This document shows, piece after piece, positions 46,145-58,640 of a DNA stretch of 64,000 bases. A program made the position numbers and the translations under genes. Location of the stretch: the NCBI GenBank assembly GCA_021018995.1, contig CM037586.1:149586060-149650059 (forward strand). Direction: 5' to 3'. Under the pieces are notes generated by a model. That model did no database searches, was not told the origin of the DNA, and was given only the letters and a program-made list of their open reading frames with translations. Position 1 is the stretch's first letter. Every line of letters starts with the position of its first letter. Source of the stretch: Chloranthus sessilifolius (lineage: Eukaryota > Streptophyta > Magnoliopsida > Chloranthales > Chloranthaceae).

Positions 46145-46269
46145 ACAGAAGAAAAGTTTTGTTCCTAAAGCACCGTACCAGCTAAGATTGAGGGCACCAC
46201 TGAAATATCGCGATGTGGAAGGAATAAATGAGATTTTCTAGCACTTAAAAGTTAACATACCCTTCCTGT

Positions 46270-48300
46270 ATGCCATCCGCCAAGTACCTGCTTATGCTAA
46301 ATTTTGAAGGAATTGGTCACAATCAAAAGAAAGACAATATTCAAAAAGGCTTTCTTAGCCGAAAGTTAGTTCAAGATTGCAAGCAAAGCTCCCAATCAAA
46401 TACAAGGACCTGTTGTCCTACAATCTCGATCATCATCGGCGATAACCGTATTGATCAGACCCTTTTAGATTTAGGAGCAAGTGTCAACTTGTTGCCTTCT
46501 TCTGTGAACAAGGAGCTCGAATTGGGAGAACTTAAGACCACTGCGATGACCCTTCAGTTAGCTGATCGGTCCGAAAAGATCGCTCGAGGAATTGTGGAAG
46601 ATGTCCTCATCAAGGTGGATTCTTTCTAGTTTCCCGTAGATTTTGTTGTTTTAGGACACCGAATCGCATCAAATTTGAAGAATAACATTCCAAAGGATTC
46701 TAGGAAGACCATTCCTAGCAACCTCCAATGCACGATCAATTGTCGAAACGGGATCATGAATCTGTCCTTCGGGAATATGACAGTGGAACTCAACATTTTT
46801 AATATTGCCAAGCAGCCCATGGAGGATGATGAACATGCACAAGCATGCATACTCGATGAAATCGTAGAAGAAATATTTCATGCATTCGAGATTGAAGATC
46901 CTTTAGCAGCTTGTCTTATGATTTTGGAGAAAATTTTGACGTGGATCAACCGATCCAAGAAGTGAATCACATGTTGGACCCCACACCACGTCTGGGGGAC
47001 GAAAACGAACTAGAGCGTGGCACTCAAATTGAATTAATCAGGGAAAAGCCGAAAGAGGAGGAGAAAGTGTCCTTAGAACTTAAACCTCTTCTGGAAAATC
47101 TCAAGTATGCCTACCTGGGGGAGAATGAAACTCAACCCGTTATAATATCATCAACATTGGATGCGAATCACCAAGGCCAACTCATGAATGTACTCAAAGC
47201 GCACAAAAGTGCCCTCGCTTGCTCGATAAAAGATATCACAGGCATTAGCCCCAAGGTTTGTATGCATCGAATCCACTTGGAAAACAATGCTAAGCCTTCT
47301 AGGGAACCACAATGGAGACTGAACCCTATAATGCAAGACGTGGTCCGAAATGAGGTAATAAAACTTTTAGATGTTGGAATCATATACCCCATCTCTGACA
47401 GGAAATGGGTCAGGCCCACACAAGTGGTCCCTAAGAAATCGGGAGTCACAGTGGTGAAGAATGAGGAAAACATACTTATCCCTACAAAATTCAAACAGGG
47501 TGGAGAGTGTGCATTGATTATCAGAAGTTAAATTTGATGACGAGGAAAGATCACTTTCCATTTCCGTTTATTGATCGATGTTAGAAAGATTGGTCGCATG
47601 AGTACTATTGCTTTCTCGATGGCTATTCCGGTATAACCAAATAGTCATTGCACCGAGGATCGAGAAGACCACTTTCACATGTCCTTTGGTACTTTCTCCC
47701 ACCGAAATGCCGCTTTGGGCTTTGTAACGCACCAGCTACATTCCAAAGATGTATGCTGAGTATTTTTCAGATATGGTCGAGCGATTCCTCGAAGTCTTCA
47801 TGGATGACTTCTCGATCCATGGAAACAGTTTTGCGATCGCTTGAATCATTTGTCACTAGTGCTTGCAACGATGCCGAGAAGAACCTTGTTCTTAATCGGG
47901 AAAAATGTCACTTCATGGTTAAAGATGGCATTGTTTTGGGACACATCATATCGTCGGTATCAAGGTCGATAAGGCTAAAGTTGATTTAATTGCCGACCTA
48001 CCACCACCGAGACGTGAAGGAAATCGAGATCTTTTCGGCCGGTTTTTTCAGCGTTTTATTAAAGATTTCAAGAAGATAGCACGCGGCGCCTTACTTTCCA
48101 AAGATGTCTCATTCATCTTTGATGATAAATGTTTGGGGGCCTATGAAACCATTAAGGCCGAATTAATAAAAGCTCCAATAATTCAATCTCAACCGGGCTT
48201 CCTGTTCAAATTATGTGCGACGCCCGATTATGCAATTGGAGCTGTTCTGGGACAATGAATAGGAAAGTTACCGCATGTAATCTACTATGCGAGTCGACTC
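46270..48300 (+). pseudogene. Athila protease and reverse transcriptase, frame-shifted
   Basis: Protease about 46435-46660: 'LLDLGASVNLLP' with catalytic Asp, then 'LQLADRSEK' and, after a stop at 46627, 'FPVDFVVLGH'. RT from about 47095: 'GVIYPISDRKW', a shift near 47530, 'CFLDGYSG', 'FGLCNAPATFQRCM' (about 47715) and the catalytic 'FMDDFS' (about 47798). The thumb and connection continue in shifted frames to 48300. At least four frame changes. RT copies element RNA; this copy could not. Confidence 0.75.
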
Positions 48301-48306
48301 TCAACG

Positions 48307-49935
48307 ATGCCCATTGAACTACTCGACCACCGAAAAGGAACTTTTGCGGTAGTTTTCGTGTTGGATAAATTTCGATCCTATTTATTAGGATCTAAAGTTG
48401 TGGTATTCACAGATCACGCTGCTCTGCGTTATCTGTTCGCTAAGAAAGAGGCTAAGGCACGTTTAATTAGGTGGATCTTGTTGTTGCAAGAGTTCGATTT
48501 GGAGATCAAGGACAAGAAAGGTTCAGAAAATGTGGTGGCCGATCACTTGTCACGAATAATTATTGAGAAACCTGACGAGCCTGTTCCGATCTTGGAGCAC
48601 TTCCCGGATGAACAGTTGTTCAGGATTGATTGCCCACCTTGGTATGCGGATCTTGTCAATTTCCTAGTCACCGAGAAATTACCTCACCATTGGTCAAAGA
48701 ATGAGAAATCTATTTTCTTAGCTCGGGTGAAACACTATTTTTTCGAAGATCCGTACTTATTCAAATACTGTCCTGATCAAATCATACGAAGATGTATTCC
48801 TGAATCTGAGCAACCACGAATCATCTCGTTCTGTCATGAGTTAGCTTGTGGAGGTCACTTTAGTTCCAAAAAGACTGCAGCAAAGATCTTTCAAAGTGGT
48901 TTTTACTGGCCGACGATATTTAAGGATTGCCATCAACATTGCAAATCCTGTCACAACTGTCAAATGCTAGGCCGAATCTCAAAGCGCAACATGATGCCGC
49001 TCAATCCAATTTTAGAAGTTGAGTTATTTGATGTTTGGGGGATCGATTTTATGGGTCCTTTCCCGAATTCGTTTGGAAATACGTTCATTCTTGTCGGTGT
49101 TGACTATGTTTCGAAATGGGTAGAGGCCGTGGCTTGTAAATCTAATGATCACAGAGTAGTGATCAAATTTCTCAAGGATCAAGTGTTTTCACGTTTTGGT
49201 ATTCCAAAGGCGAGAATCAGTGATGGTGGAAAGCACTTTTGCAATAAAGTGTTCACCCAATTAATGAAGAAATATGGTGTTACACACAAAGTTGCTACAC
49301 CATACCACCCTCAGACAAGTGGCCAAGTTGAAGTCTCTAATCGGGAACTTAAGCGGATTTTAGAAAAGACAATCAATCCGAACCGTAAAGACTGGTCGTT
49401 AAAGTTAGACGACGCTCTATGGGCGTATCGAACTGCATTTAAAACTCCGATTGGCATGACGCCGTATCGGTTGGTCTTTGGTAAAGGATGTCACCTCCCG
49501 GTTGAATTGGAACATCGAGCATTTTGGGCCGTTAAGTCATTGAATTTCAATTTCCTAAAATCTGGTACCCAAAGGGGTCTCCAAATAAATGAATTAGAGG
49601 AACTCCGTGCTGATGCATATGACTGTGCTAAATCGTATAAGGACCGTATGAAACGGGTTCATGATCAATCTATTCTGCGGAAATCGTTCGTTGTTGGTCA
49701 ACTAGTTCTACTCTACAATTCCCGACTTCATCTATTTCCAGGGAAACTAAAAACCCGTTGGAGTGGTCCTTTCAAAATCTCTCGAATACTCCCCAATGGG
49801 GCAGTAGATATTATCAACCCAAAACACGGGAATATTTTTCGAGTTAACGGTCAGCAATTGAAACCATTCCTTGAGAATGCGGTTGCATTCTCTGACACTA
49901 TTTCTTTGAGTGAGCCACTGGCTCATCCTGACTGA
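48307..49935 (+). CDS. Athila RNase H end and complete integrase ORF, 542 codons, uninterrupted
   Basis: Begins inside RNase H ('[14 protein letters not shown]', Asp about residue 36; '[10 protein letters not shown]'). The integrase follows: zinc-binding H177/H184 and C215/C218 ('HELACGGH', 'CHNC'), catalytic D247 ('IDFMGPF'), D306 ('ISDGGKHF') and E342 ('GQVEVSNRE'), then a C-terminal domain with 'WSGPFKI' and 'VNGQQLKPF'. It stops at 49935. All three acid residues and the zinc ligands are in place. The first ATG is not a natural start, since in the intact element this is the tail of Pol. It is surprising that 1.6 kb stays open when the upstream parts are wrecked. Confidence 0.85.
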   Translation: MPIELLDHRKGTFAVVFVLDKFRSYLLGSKVVVFTDHAALRYLFAKKEAKARLIRWILLLQEFDLEIKDKKGSENVVADHLSRIIIEKPDEPVPILEHFPDEQLFRIDCPPWYADLVNFLVTEKLPHHWSKNEKSIFLARVKHYFFEDPYLFKYCPDQIIRRCIPESEQPRIISFCHELACGGHFSSKKTAAKIFQSGFYWPTIFKDCHQHCKSCHNCQMLGRISKRNMMPLNPILEVELFDVWGIDFMGPFPNSFGNTFILVGVDYVSKWVEAVACKSNDHRVVIKFLKDQVFSRFGIPKARISDGGKHFCNKVFTQLMKKYGVTHKVATPYHPQTSGQVEVSNRELKRILEKTINPNRKDWSLKLDDALWAYRTAFKTPIGMTPYRLVFGKGCHLPVELEHRAFWAVKSLNFNFLKSGTQRGLQINELEELRADAYDCAKSYKDRMKRVHDQSILRKSFVVGQLVLLYNSRLHLFPGKLKTRWSGPFKISRILPNGAVDIINPKHGNIFRVNGQQLKPFLENAVAFSDTISLSEPLAHPD

Positions 49936-52010
49936 GCAATTCCCAATGTCGAGCTATCGACTTTAAACTAGCGCTCATTGGGAGGCAACCAAATTGTGTA
50001 GTTTTCGTTTGGTTTAGGATTTAGGATTTTTTAGTTTTTTTTCTTTCTTTTTTGTTTTGTTGTGTTTAGTTTAGATTGTGTTTTTTATTTCCTCAGTAGT
50101 GTAATCATATCCCCTTCAATATATTTTTTGTAATGTTCCAATTTGATACAATTATTCTCTGCACCTGATCTTTGTGTTGAGGTACTTTTTTCAAACAGGT
50201 TTGGGGGTGCGCTACTTCTTTCAGTCAATGAGGACATTGTCTTCTTTAGGTTTGGGGGTATAGTTAATTATTTTGCGTCATTTATATGTTTTATCTGAAA
50301 AAAAAAAAAAAAACAATTTTATTTTTTGAAGTCATCATGCACATTATTTTACGATTGTTTTCAAACTTTAGTTGATGATGCATGTGAATTTAATTTTGAG
50401 AATACTAGTGTCATATTTTGATTACTTGTATCTAAGATGATGAAGCTTAATGTGATATGTTGTGGATAATTTTGATATTCATGCTTAGAATTTTTACACT
50501 TATACCAAGCTAAGACTAAGAAATCGATGAACTATTTTGAATGTTGAATCTTAGGATCTCAGTGGAGACTAAACCCAGTGAGCTTTAGAGCTAATTTCCC
50601 GTCATTGATGAGTGAATATATAAACTCGGAGTTTTCTTTGAATACGACTTATTTTGCATAATCTCATACACTTCATTTTGACTTGTGACTTTGCATGAAA
50701 TCAAATTCATATCGTTATGTTAGAATGTACTGTATATCTACTCAAGACAAATAGGCAAAGTTACTATCTTTTAAGGACATGATTGAAGGCCATCTTTGGC
50801 TTGTTTGTGCTTAAAATGCCCCACCTCAAATAAATTTATCTTTTTAGTACCCCTTTGAGCCTATTGAAAATTTACCTTTATACATTCTTTGATAAGCCAC
50901 GTTAACCTTTAACCCTTCACCATTTCTGAAAATTGACCTTTAACCTTCTTATTTCTGAGAAATTAGGAACGAGGGATGAGAGTGAACGAAAAGAGAGTAA
51001 GTGGAGAGATACTGAGTTGTGGTGTGTACTGAGAGTGTATGGCAAAAATAAAAAGAAAAAAGGGAGAGAAAAAGAAAAAGAAAATTGTTAAAACTAATGA
51101 AAAATCTGAGGTGCTTCAAGACAACGAAATTCATAAGAAAAAGTGAGTTGAAAAATAGAAAAATTGAGAAAAATAGAGAGAGTAGAAAAGAAAGAAAGAG
51201 AAATAGAAAAAAAAAAGTTGTTTCTTTTCCAATTTCTAAAACTTTGAATCCCAACTTCCAATTTTTTCTTACCCTTTCCTAAGCCCCATTACAACCCTAA
51301 AAAGACCTTTATGATCTGATCTTGCATTAGTAACTGCCTTGTGGAGAGTAAATATGTGATACTTGTGACACTTGATATGACATGCTTAGGATATACAAGT
51401 ATCTGCTTATGAGATTTATTGTTATTCATTGATTGCATCGTGTTTCATTTATCATGTGAGACCTTTTTATTTGCTTTGTATTGACCGCTCACATATGTGA
51501 AAACTTATCCACCATCTGGTGTCTTTATATTTTGAGAGTATACCTAAAGTGAGGATTGAGTCAAAACAATGATCCAACTTTCGTTTAAACTAGTTCTAGA
51601 TGAATGAATTTCGGTTTGGTTATGCACACACTTCACGCTTTAGGCATGAATGGATGAGCTATCTAACGATTTGAGCATTAGACTAATTTGAATGGATATT
51701 AGTATGATTAGTATAACATTGCTATTTAAAATTGAGAATTCATGTTGAATTGATTAATGATTTTGTTTTGAATGGTATATATGTTATCAAAATCATGTTT
51801 TGAAAACTCAATTTTATCGATGATTTCAAAAATATATTGAAGTTTGTGGGTAACTTCATTGTAAACCCTCGAGACACAACTCCTCCACTAGGATCACCTA
51901 GGGTTTAAAGGCTTGTTGCACATGCTAAGTGCAATCGTGTTCCTACGAAGTGGCATTTATTTTCTTTAGTTTGCTTTGCTCGAGGACTAGCAAAGTGTAG
52001 GTTTGGGGTA
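49936..52010 (+). other. Athila post-pol region without ORF
   Basis: 2 kb of non-coding sequence between pol and the LTR. GGTTTGGGGGT occurs at about 50200 and 50250, and GTTTGGGGTA directly before the LTR (52001-52010) serves as polypurine tract. The long frames on both strands at 50949-51282 come from a purine-rich patch. The homologous region of the minus-strand Athila element has about 1.2 kb more, holding an ORF. Confidence 0.6.
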
Positions 52011-52387
52011 TGATGAGTTTGAAAATGAGGATATTTCACCTAAATACCTATATTTAGTGTCCGATGAAGGCTATCTGATAAGATTGATTAGATTTGAAGT
52101 GTTTCGTAAATACAAGCCAAGTATAGAAAATAAAGACAAGAATTAGAAAATAATGTCAAACACTGCAACTTCGGGTAATCAAGAACTTGGTGCGACTTGC
52201 GGCTAAAGTTGGACCTTCAAGACGGCCGAATTACAAAATTGTCAAAACATGAAAGTTGTAGATCTTTTCGTCAGCTTTCCAACGGCACAAGAATTGTTTC
52301 AATCCGAGTTCGGGACAGAAAGTTATGGCCGAAAGACCGAAGCTGTGTCTGAACCCCAAGAAAGTGCTGAATTTCACGGATTTCTGG

Positions 52388-52569
52388 GGTCGATGCATCG
52401 ACCCTACAGGTCGATTAATCGAGCCAGAATTTCAGTCTGACATGAATCTGACACTAAAAGTCTGTTTTTTGGGACTCTTGGTCGGCTCGATGCATCGACA
52501 TCCATTGGTCGATTAATCGACCCGGAAAAGTAGGCTTGGGAGACTTCCGCGCGACGGGGTTTATTTAAA
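52388..52569 (+). promoter_or_regulatory. LTR promoter block: paired palindromes and TATA-like box
   Basis: GGTCGATGCATCGACC (about 52389), GGTCGATTAATCGAGCC (52409), GCTCGATGCATCGACA (about 52485) and GGTCGATTAATCGACCC (52507) form two palindrome pairs about 97 bp apart. TATTTAAA follows at 52562. Arrangement suggests U3 enhancer and core promoter. Confidence 0.5.
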
Positions 52570-53074
52570 GCGACTCAAACACTTCGGAGAGAGATCTTTT
52601 TTAGCATTAGAATAACGTAGGAGATTAGAATTAGAGTTTTTTTTTAGAGAGTTTTAGTTTTTAGTGTTCTTAGTTTTTAGCCATCATTTTTCATAGTTAG
52701 ACCGAGAAATAGGGAAGTTTTATTATTTCTTTTTAAGAGCTTTGTTCCCTTTAATTTTTCAGTATTCATTCCTAAATTTTTTTTAAAGTTTATTTCCTGC
52801 ATTTATTTCGTTTATGAAGATTATCATCCGTGTGGATCAACGTAATTTATTTTGAAGTTTGAGGTAATTTTAATTAATGTTATTTTCCCGTCTTTATTTA
52901 TTTATGTCATTTACTTACAATATGTGTGGCTAAATTTATAGGGATGGGGATCTAATGATTCCCATCCGAGGGATGTACTTTTAATAATATAAATTAAGGA
53001 TTAAAATATGAGATTTTATTTTTATGGTTGTTGTGCTATCATGAATGGATGAAATCCCCGCCACTAATCGGGAT

Positions 53075-53395
53075 CGCGTGTGCCGAGTCATGCCCGGGAT
53101 CTCAGATTTGTGACGGTAATTTTACCCAATCATTGTTATGGTCTTTTTGCTTTCATCGTGTGGATCTAATTACGATTATGTTCTGGGATCGAGTGTGCCG
53201 AGCCATGCCCTGGATCTTGGTTCTGTAATGGTAATTTTATCTTAAATAATCCATAATCTGAATAAAGTGTGCCGAGCCATGCCCTTGATTTCAGATTTGT
53301 AAGTGGTATTCTTGTTGGAATTTTCACCCACTTTGGGGATGGTTTTTATTTGAACCTGAGATCATGCGTGTCTAGCCGTGCCCTTGATCCCAGAT
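53075..53395 (+). repeat. Irregular repeat in the LTR, 4 copies
   Basis: GTGTGCCGAGYCATGCCCKKGATC recurs at about 53078, 53192, 53270 and 53368, each followed by CAGATTTGT-like text. Unit length varies from about 80 to 115 bp. Confidence 0.6.
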
Positions 53396-53836
53396 CTATA
53401 TATGAAAATCATCTAAGTCCTGATTGCAGGGATGCAACGTGAAACCTATTAGGGTGTTGACCATTGATCTTCCATAAAAGATGTTTGTTACCAATGAAAT
53501 ATCTCATAATTTAATCCTTAGATTTATATTATAGGAAGAACGGACCAAAGATGGGAGGATTTAGTATCTTCATCTTTATCATCATCTTCACTTTTATTTT
53601 TGAATTATCAATTGAATTTTAGTTTGTAGTCATTAATTACCATCTCATCAACCGCTTAAATCATAAAACTGGTAGAATACTGTTAGATCTTAATAGATTT
53701 CTAGAATTGCTTGTCTCTTTTAGATGTTTCAACATTAATCCTCGTGGGAACGATCTCGTACTCCGCACCCACTATATACAAACCGATTCGTGCACTTGCG
53801 AGTAAAACATTACATTAAAAATATCACATCAGGTAT

Positions 53837-55763
53837 TCTAACCCATAAGATCCTAAGTGCTTTGCTAAGGCTAACTACTCACTAGTGCTCACAAAAAGGA
53901 CCATGCAATAGGTTGAATAAGGCTTTAGATGCAGCTGGTCATTACTACAAACAGCCTGCAATGACTCAGCCTCAAGTTGCAATTACTACAAAGAGACCAG
54001 ATCTAACATCTGATGTCGATTAGGTAAGACAGAGGGGAGCCAGTTACTGTACAAACCTCCTCACAAGGCTCTAGAAGCTCATGTGCAGGGGAAAAGCATC
54101 ATCCTCAAACATGTGACTAGACACAACCTTAGGGCTATACTCTGTCCACTACAATGGTCACAGGGTATCCCATTGGTCTGTCCATACTTCAGAGGTCTGA
54201 GAAAGAACATGTAAACTGCTGCAACCACCATGGTCTGCAGGCCTTCGAGCTCCCCAGATCTCACTACAAATCCAGCATTGCTTTTCATATGTCTATCAAA
54301 CTAAGGAAAATCATATGATAAACAATAGATCTATTAGAAATTGAATGGACTAATCCCAAATACATGGATCCTATAGACATCTAAAGAAATCATAAGATCT
54401 ATAAATTTGATTAAGAATTAAAACAACAGTTCATTGATAACAGGAAAACTTATAATGAATTGTATCTTGATTGCAGCCTATACACAACTGCTCATCCACG
54501 ATTCCAATGTATACAAAATCTATTACAAGACTGAAACAAAACTAAACTTAGCTGCTTACAGGGGGACTAGCCAGCAAGTGCTGGGCTAGGAGAGAAGAAA
54601 AATAGGAAAAAGAGGTGACCAAACCCTAACCCTAGCCTGCTAGAGCTCTCAGCCGGCAGAGGATGAAGGAAAGATGAAAATAATAAATTCTAAGTACAGC
54701 TTATATACTCTGTCAAAACGGCCTTGTCTCTAAAGAGATTAACCCTAATTTTTCCAGCAGATGTGGCACTGTTACAACCCCTTGAATGTCTCAAGATGTG
54801 CACTTAGAAATCCACACTTCGGAAAGTGTGCCCTAGCCTTGAGAAATTCCCAAAAAGTCCTTGAGTTAAAACTGAGAAGTGGAGAGCCCGCGCTTCGTGG
54901 GGTTGGCAACTATTTTAGTTTACTCGCGCAGTTGCTTTGCTTTTGTAGAGTTGCCTTTGGCTGATGGGAAGGGCTCATTTGCGCAGTTACTTCGCGTCGC
55001 AGTACTGTTGCAGAGATGATCTGGAGAGCCAGGGTGTTTCGCACAGTAGAGCTTTAGGAGCTCTCTCTCTCGCTAACTACTCGCGCAGGTGGGCTCCTGC
55101 GCTCACGTAGTAACTTGTAAGGCTTCAGAGTGCATGAGATCTGCGCGAGGGGAATTTTAGGCGTCTCTCTCTTCTAGGGCCACGCGAGAACTCCGCGAGG
55201 TGACTTTTTGTTCTCTATGCATATGGGCTCGTTGTGTTCCTCGCACGACTGTTTTGAGGCTTGATCTCTGCGAGAGCTTCGCGACCACGAATTCTGAAGG
55301 TTTTACATCGCGAGATCTTTGTGATATCTTTACAGCTCTCTTCTTGATTGCGCGGCCTATCTGCGTGAGAGCTTCTTCCACTGCATCTTTAGCTTTGTGA
55401 GGAGGCTCCTCAACTCTGCGAGGTCTGTTTCTTGACACTCTGCTGTACTACACTTACTGCTCTTGCAACATCCTTCCTTCTCAGCTGACTTCAGTCATCT
55501 GCTAGACTTTAGGTCAATGATGATCAACAACAGTAAGTCATCATGGTGAGCACTACCAAGGTGTTCCATTAGGCTTTGGATCAGCTGTCATCTTTGCTTG
55601 TATTCTCTCTCTTCCTTGGGCCAAAAAGTCAGGGTTTTGTATTAAGCTGCACATTTTATTACTAACTGTAAAATATACTTAACAAATGATTATTAGTGGG
55701 CTTCAAGGTCTATTAAAGACTAGGTTAAGAGGTAAAAAGTGGTACTTTTCAGTGCATAATACA
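53837..55763 (-). repeat. 3' LTR of the second Athila element, outer edge uncertain
   Basis: On the minus strand the LTR starts TGTATTATGCACTG right after the polypurine tract AGTTTGGGGGG (55764-55774), which follows the same GACTAGCAAAG word as in the first element. It holds CTCGCG-type words at 54880-55440 and a TATA box, TATATAA, at 54708-54702. The far edge is somewhere near 53,840-54,300. Confidence 0.55.
54700..55440 (-). promoter_or_regulatory. LTR promoter block: CTCGCGCAG / CGCGAG cluster and TATA box
   Basis: More than ten words such as ACTCGCGCAG, CTCCGCGAG, ATCGCGAGAT and CTGCGCGAGG lie between 55440 and 54880, in DNA otherwise poor in CG. GAGTATATAAGC follows at 54709-54698. The same words return at 58250-58640. 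Confidence 0.5.
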
Positions 55764-55775
55764 CCCCCCAAACTT

Positions 55776-57660
55776 ACTCTTTGCTAGTCCTTAAGCAAAG
55801 GATAAATTAAAACAACTACTCTAAGAATTGAAATGCCACTTTCGTAGAGAGCACGGATACATTTAGCATATGTACCAAGCCTTTAGGTGATCCCTAGTGG
55901 AGGAGTGAAGTCTCCTAAGGGTTTTCAGTGAAGATACCTACAAACTTCTCAATGAAACAGTTAACAAAGGTGCAACATTCTCAGGTCAGCTGTCAAGAAA
56001 TAGAGCATTAGTTCACCTTTGATTCAATAAAAATTTGAGGAATTTGGATATGAAAAGCACAGACATCTAATCATCACAAACTCTACCTGAGTGCACAACA
56101 TTTCTAATTAGCTCACAACAAGGGGGACAACACATGTATATAAGCACTGAGCTCATGATTAATTCAAAAATTAGGTTATAGGTCATGCCTAATACATTTA
56201 ACATCAGACTCAATGCTCACAAGGGCATACTCTCACAAGGGACCTTGAGGGTTTCATTTTCTTTCAGGCTCAAGAGCAGTTACAGCCCCCAAATGGGTTT
56301 GTTAGCATGAGCATAAGCAAAGCACCTAAGTCCTAACATTATTGGCAGGTCCTTACCACAGATTGGACAACTCCTTGTCTCTTCATGACAGCTCATTCGA
56401 CTTTGGATCACAAGGTCTTTAGCTGGGTTATGATGTGCCTTATGAAGTGGGTTATAAAGAATGTAAGGTTGAAGAGGGATTCAAAATTGAGAAATCAGTA
56501 AGTGAAGGAGGTGATTCATGACTTCACCCATTTGTAGTTCAGTCCCTTTCATTTTCTTTCAAAATTTTCAGACTTGAAGTGGCTAGCTTCTTCTCTTCTT
56601 TTTGATTTTTTTCAATGAACTCCTCTCTCACTCCTCTTCATTATTGTTTTTCTTTCTTTTCTTATATTTTTCTTTCTATTTTTTTATATATTTTATATTT
56701 TATATTTTTATTTTTGTGTTTGTGACTTGCCACCTCTTTCCTCAGCTGCTACACTGCTCAACTTTAGGTGTCTCTTCTCCATTCACCCAATATTGACCCT
56801 ATCTTGTCTATCTTCAGCTCCTTTTCTTTTACCTTCTGAATTCTCAGAGTGAGGATAGGTTTGAGTCAGGTCCATAGGTTTAGGTGCAAGTACTCAGGTG
56901 TATTTTGAAGAAAATTGAAAATTAAGGCTCAACATGTGTGTGCACAAGGGTAGTTGATTAGGATTTGGTCTGTTTAAGCTCAAACTGTCCAAGAGAAGGC
57001 CTTGATCCTTTCCTAGGTTTCATGAGTGCTGTCAGTTGTTTTAACTTGGAGGTGCTTAACTTCTATTGAGGGCATTGCCTCAGTCAGTCCTTAGAGCTAG
57101 AAGAATTGCCTCAGTCACTCCTCGAAGGAATAATTTTTTTTTTTTATAGGCGCAACTCTCACTGGTTATGGTTTTCCATTAAACTTTTAAGTATGTCTTT
57201 ACCTTTTTCTCTCTTTAATGATTCACTCAGTACTGATACAAGTGAGTTTACTTGGTATTTACATCTTGAAAAAGTTAAAATTTAAAAGCTTGTAATGCCT
57301 AAAGGTCTGCAAAATTTTAAATTTCTCATGTTTTTTTAATGATTCTTAGGTGAACATGCTTCTGTTTCTGTCTTACTCACTTGAATCTGTTGCACTTAGG
57401 TTTACTGTTTCATTGGCAGAACCTGCCACACCCCCAAACCTATGAGGAGCAGTCTCCTCACTGATTCAAAGGTGAGATGTGCAGCAGGTATAAAACCTAG
57501 AAATTAACAAAACAGAAACTACAAAGGAGAAAAAGAACACACAGGGAATTACGAACACGTATAAGCGAAGTAGTGACAGATTTTTGAGAAAAGAGACTTT
57601 ATTATAGATACAAAAGCAAACATATTACAAAAAGATAGAAAATTATATACCTAAGAATAA
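55776..57660 (-). other. Post-pol region of the second Athila element
   Basis: Non-coding. CCCCCAAACCTATGAGG (57430) is the counterpart of GGTTTGGGGGT at 50250 in the first element, with matching neighbours (TCAGTGAGGAGACTG against TCAATGAGGACATTG). 56600-56720 is a T-rich patch that yields spurious frames. Confidence 0.5.
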
Positions 57661-57770
57661 TCTAAGCAAAATATCCTATCAAACAAAATGGTTCTTCCTC
57701 CTGACTCAGGGATATCCTCAACCTGTTGTGGAAGAGGAACTGTAAGCTAGGATGAGGGGGAAGACGAGCA

Positions 57771-58019
57771 TCATGGAGATGGGTGTTGAGCAGGTGGTGG
57801 GGGGTTTGAAGAAGATGGTGGAGGAAAGGCAGGTGATTCAGTTTTTTGCTTCTTCTTCTTTCCCTTCTCCTGTTTCTTCTCCTCCTTGGCCAGGATCCTC
57901 TGGACCTCTTCGTACTCATCCCAAAGAAATTGTAGTGGGTCCGGCTCCTTAGGCGGTGGGGGGTCCAACCACATTGGATAGAATTTGTTTGAGAATTCGG
58001 AGGGTTTGTCGTTCGCCAT
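57771..58019 (-). CDS. Accessory ORF after pol, 82 codons, unknown
   Basis: ATG at 58019 in a good plant start context (ACCATGGC). The protein starts 'MANDKPSEFSNKFYPMWLD', continues 'DPPPPKEPDPLQFLWDEYEE', then has a Lys/Glu-rich helix and a Pro/Ser-rich end. No known domain. In another frame the minus strand stays open to 57662, so a frameshift may have cut a longer protein. It stands where Athila elements may carry an env-like gene, but no signal peptide or membrane segment is seen, and I do not call it env. Confidence 0.4.
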   Translation of the reverse strand: MANDKPSEFSNKFYPMWLDPPPPKEPDPLQFLWDEYEEVQRILAKEEKKQEKGKKKKQKTESPAFPPPSSSNPPPPAQHPSP

Positions 58020-58074
58020 GGTTGTGAGTAAGGAGGGACTACTAAGGTTAGAGAAGAATGGGTGAGATGAAAAC

Positions 58075-58640
58075 AATCTATCCCTATATTTAAGGTACTT
58101 GGACGATGAAATACGGATGGACACATTAACTTTTGTCTCTTTCCGAGTGTGGCAATAAATTGTGATTGTTCTGGGAATGATAATCGCACAACCTATTTGG
58201 GGAACGAGAGCTTCAATAAATGGTGGTCTAATTTTTGGCATAGGGCATTAAGGCAAGCCCGTGTTTCACAGAGTTTTCCTAAGTTCTCGCCTAGTAGAAT
58301 TCTCGCGCAGTACAGATGTACCTCCGCGAGAAGGATAGTCATGCAGAAGCAAATAGCTCCGCGAGTATAAAATCAAGAACATTGTGTGCCTTGCGAAGTT
58401 ACTTCACGGAGTAGACGTTGGGATTGAGCACACGAAGTCGTTTTTCATTTCTCGCGCAACTTAGCTGGGGATCTCCACGAAGAACATCCATTTGGAGTTT
58501 CAGAGGGCTCGCGTAATAGAATGCTTTGAAATCGACAATTCGCGCCCTTATGACTCCGCAAGAAAGTGGTGAAATGGTTCGCGACTGTGAAAATTAGGCC
58601 ATTTAACCTCGCGAGAAACCAACAGTCAACCTCTTTACAC
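58075..58640 (-). promoter_or_regulatory. Internal promoter-like block with the LTR's CGCGAG motif
   Basis: CTCGCGCAG, CTCCGCGAG, CTCGCGAG, CGCGTAAT and similar words recur from 58640 to 58250. CTTAAATATAGG, TATA-like, follows at about 58098-58087, and the accessory ATG is at 58019. The block is absent from the matching place in the first Athila element. Confidence 0.4.

Larger units (their letters stand above)
45090..53831 (+). mobile_element. Ty3/gypsy element, Athila type, lacking its 5' LTR
   Basis: Plus-strand order: decayed gag, protease with the Athila-type 'LLDLGASVNLLP', RT with 'FMDDF', RNase H, integrase, a 2-kb post-pol region, polypurine tract and 3' LTR (52011-53831). No second copy of the LTR is found upstream; the internal region begins straight after the GA-rich array. 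The left part was lost by truncation or recombination. Right-hand flank GGTAT cannot be tested for duplication. Confidence 0.8.
52011..53831 (+). repeat. 3' LTR of the Athila element (1,821 bp)
   Basis: Starts TGATGAGTTTG directly after the polypurine tract and ends ATATCACATCA, giving TGATG...CATCA ends. Upstream part: palindromes (52388-52523) and a TATA-like TATTTAAA at 52562. Downstream part: four copies of GTGTGCCGAGCCATGCCC (53075-53395). It ends with the ACTTGCGAG segment usual for Athila LTRs. Confidence 0.75.

Noticed and set aside
50949..51282. Overlapping frames on both strands after the Athila pol, first considered as an env-like gene
   Set aside because: Low-complexity purine tract; no signal peptide, no conserved motif, and homologous space in the other element is non-coding.
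57752..57952. Plus-strand 66-codon frame
   Set aside because: Antisense of the accessory ORF of the second Athila element.
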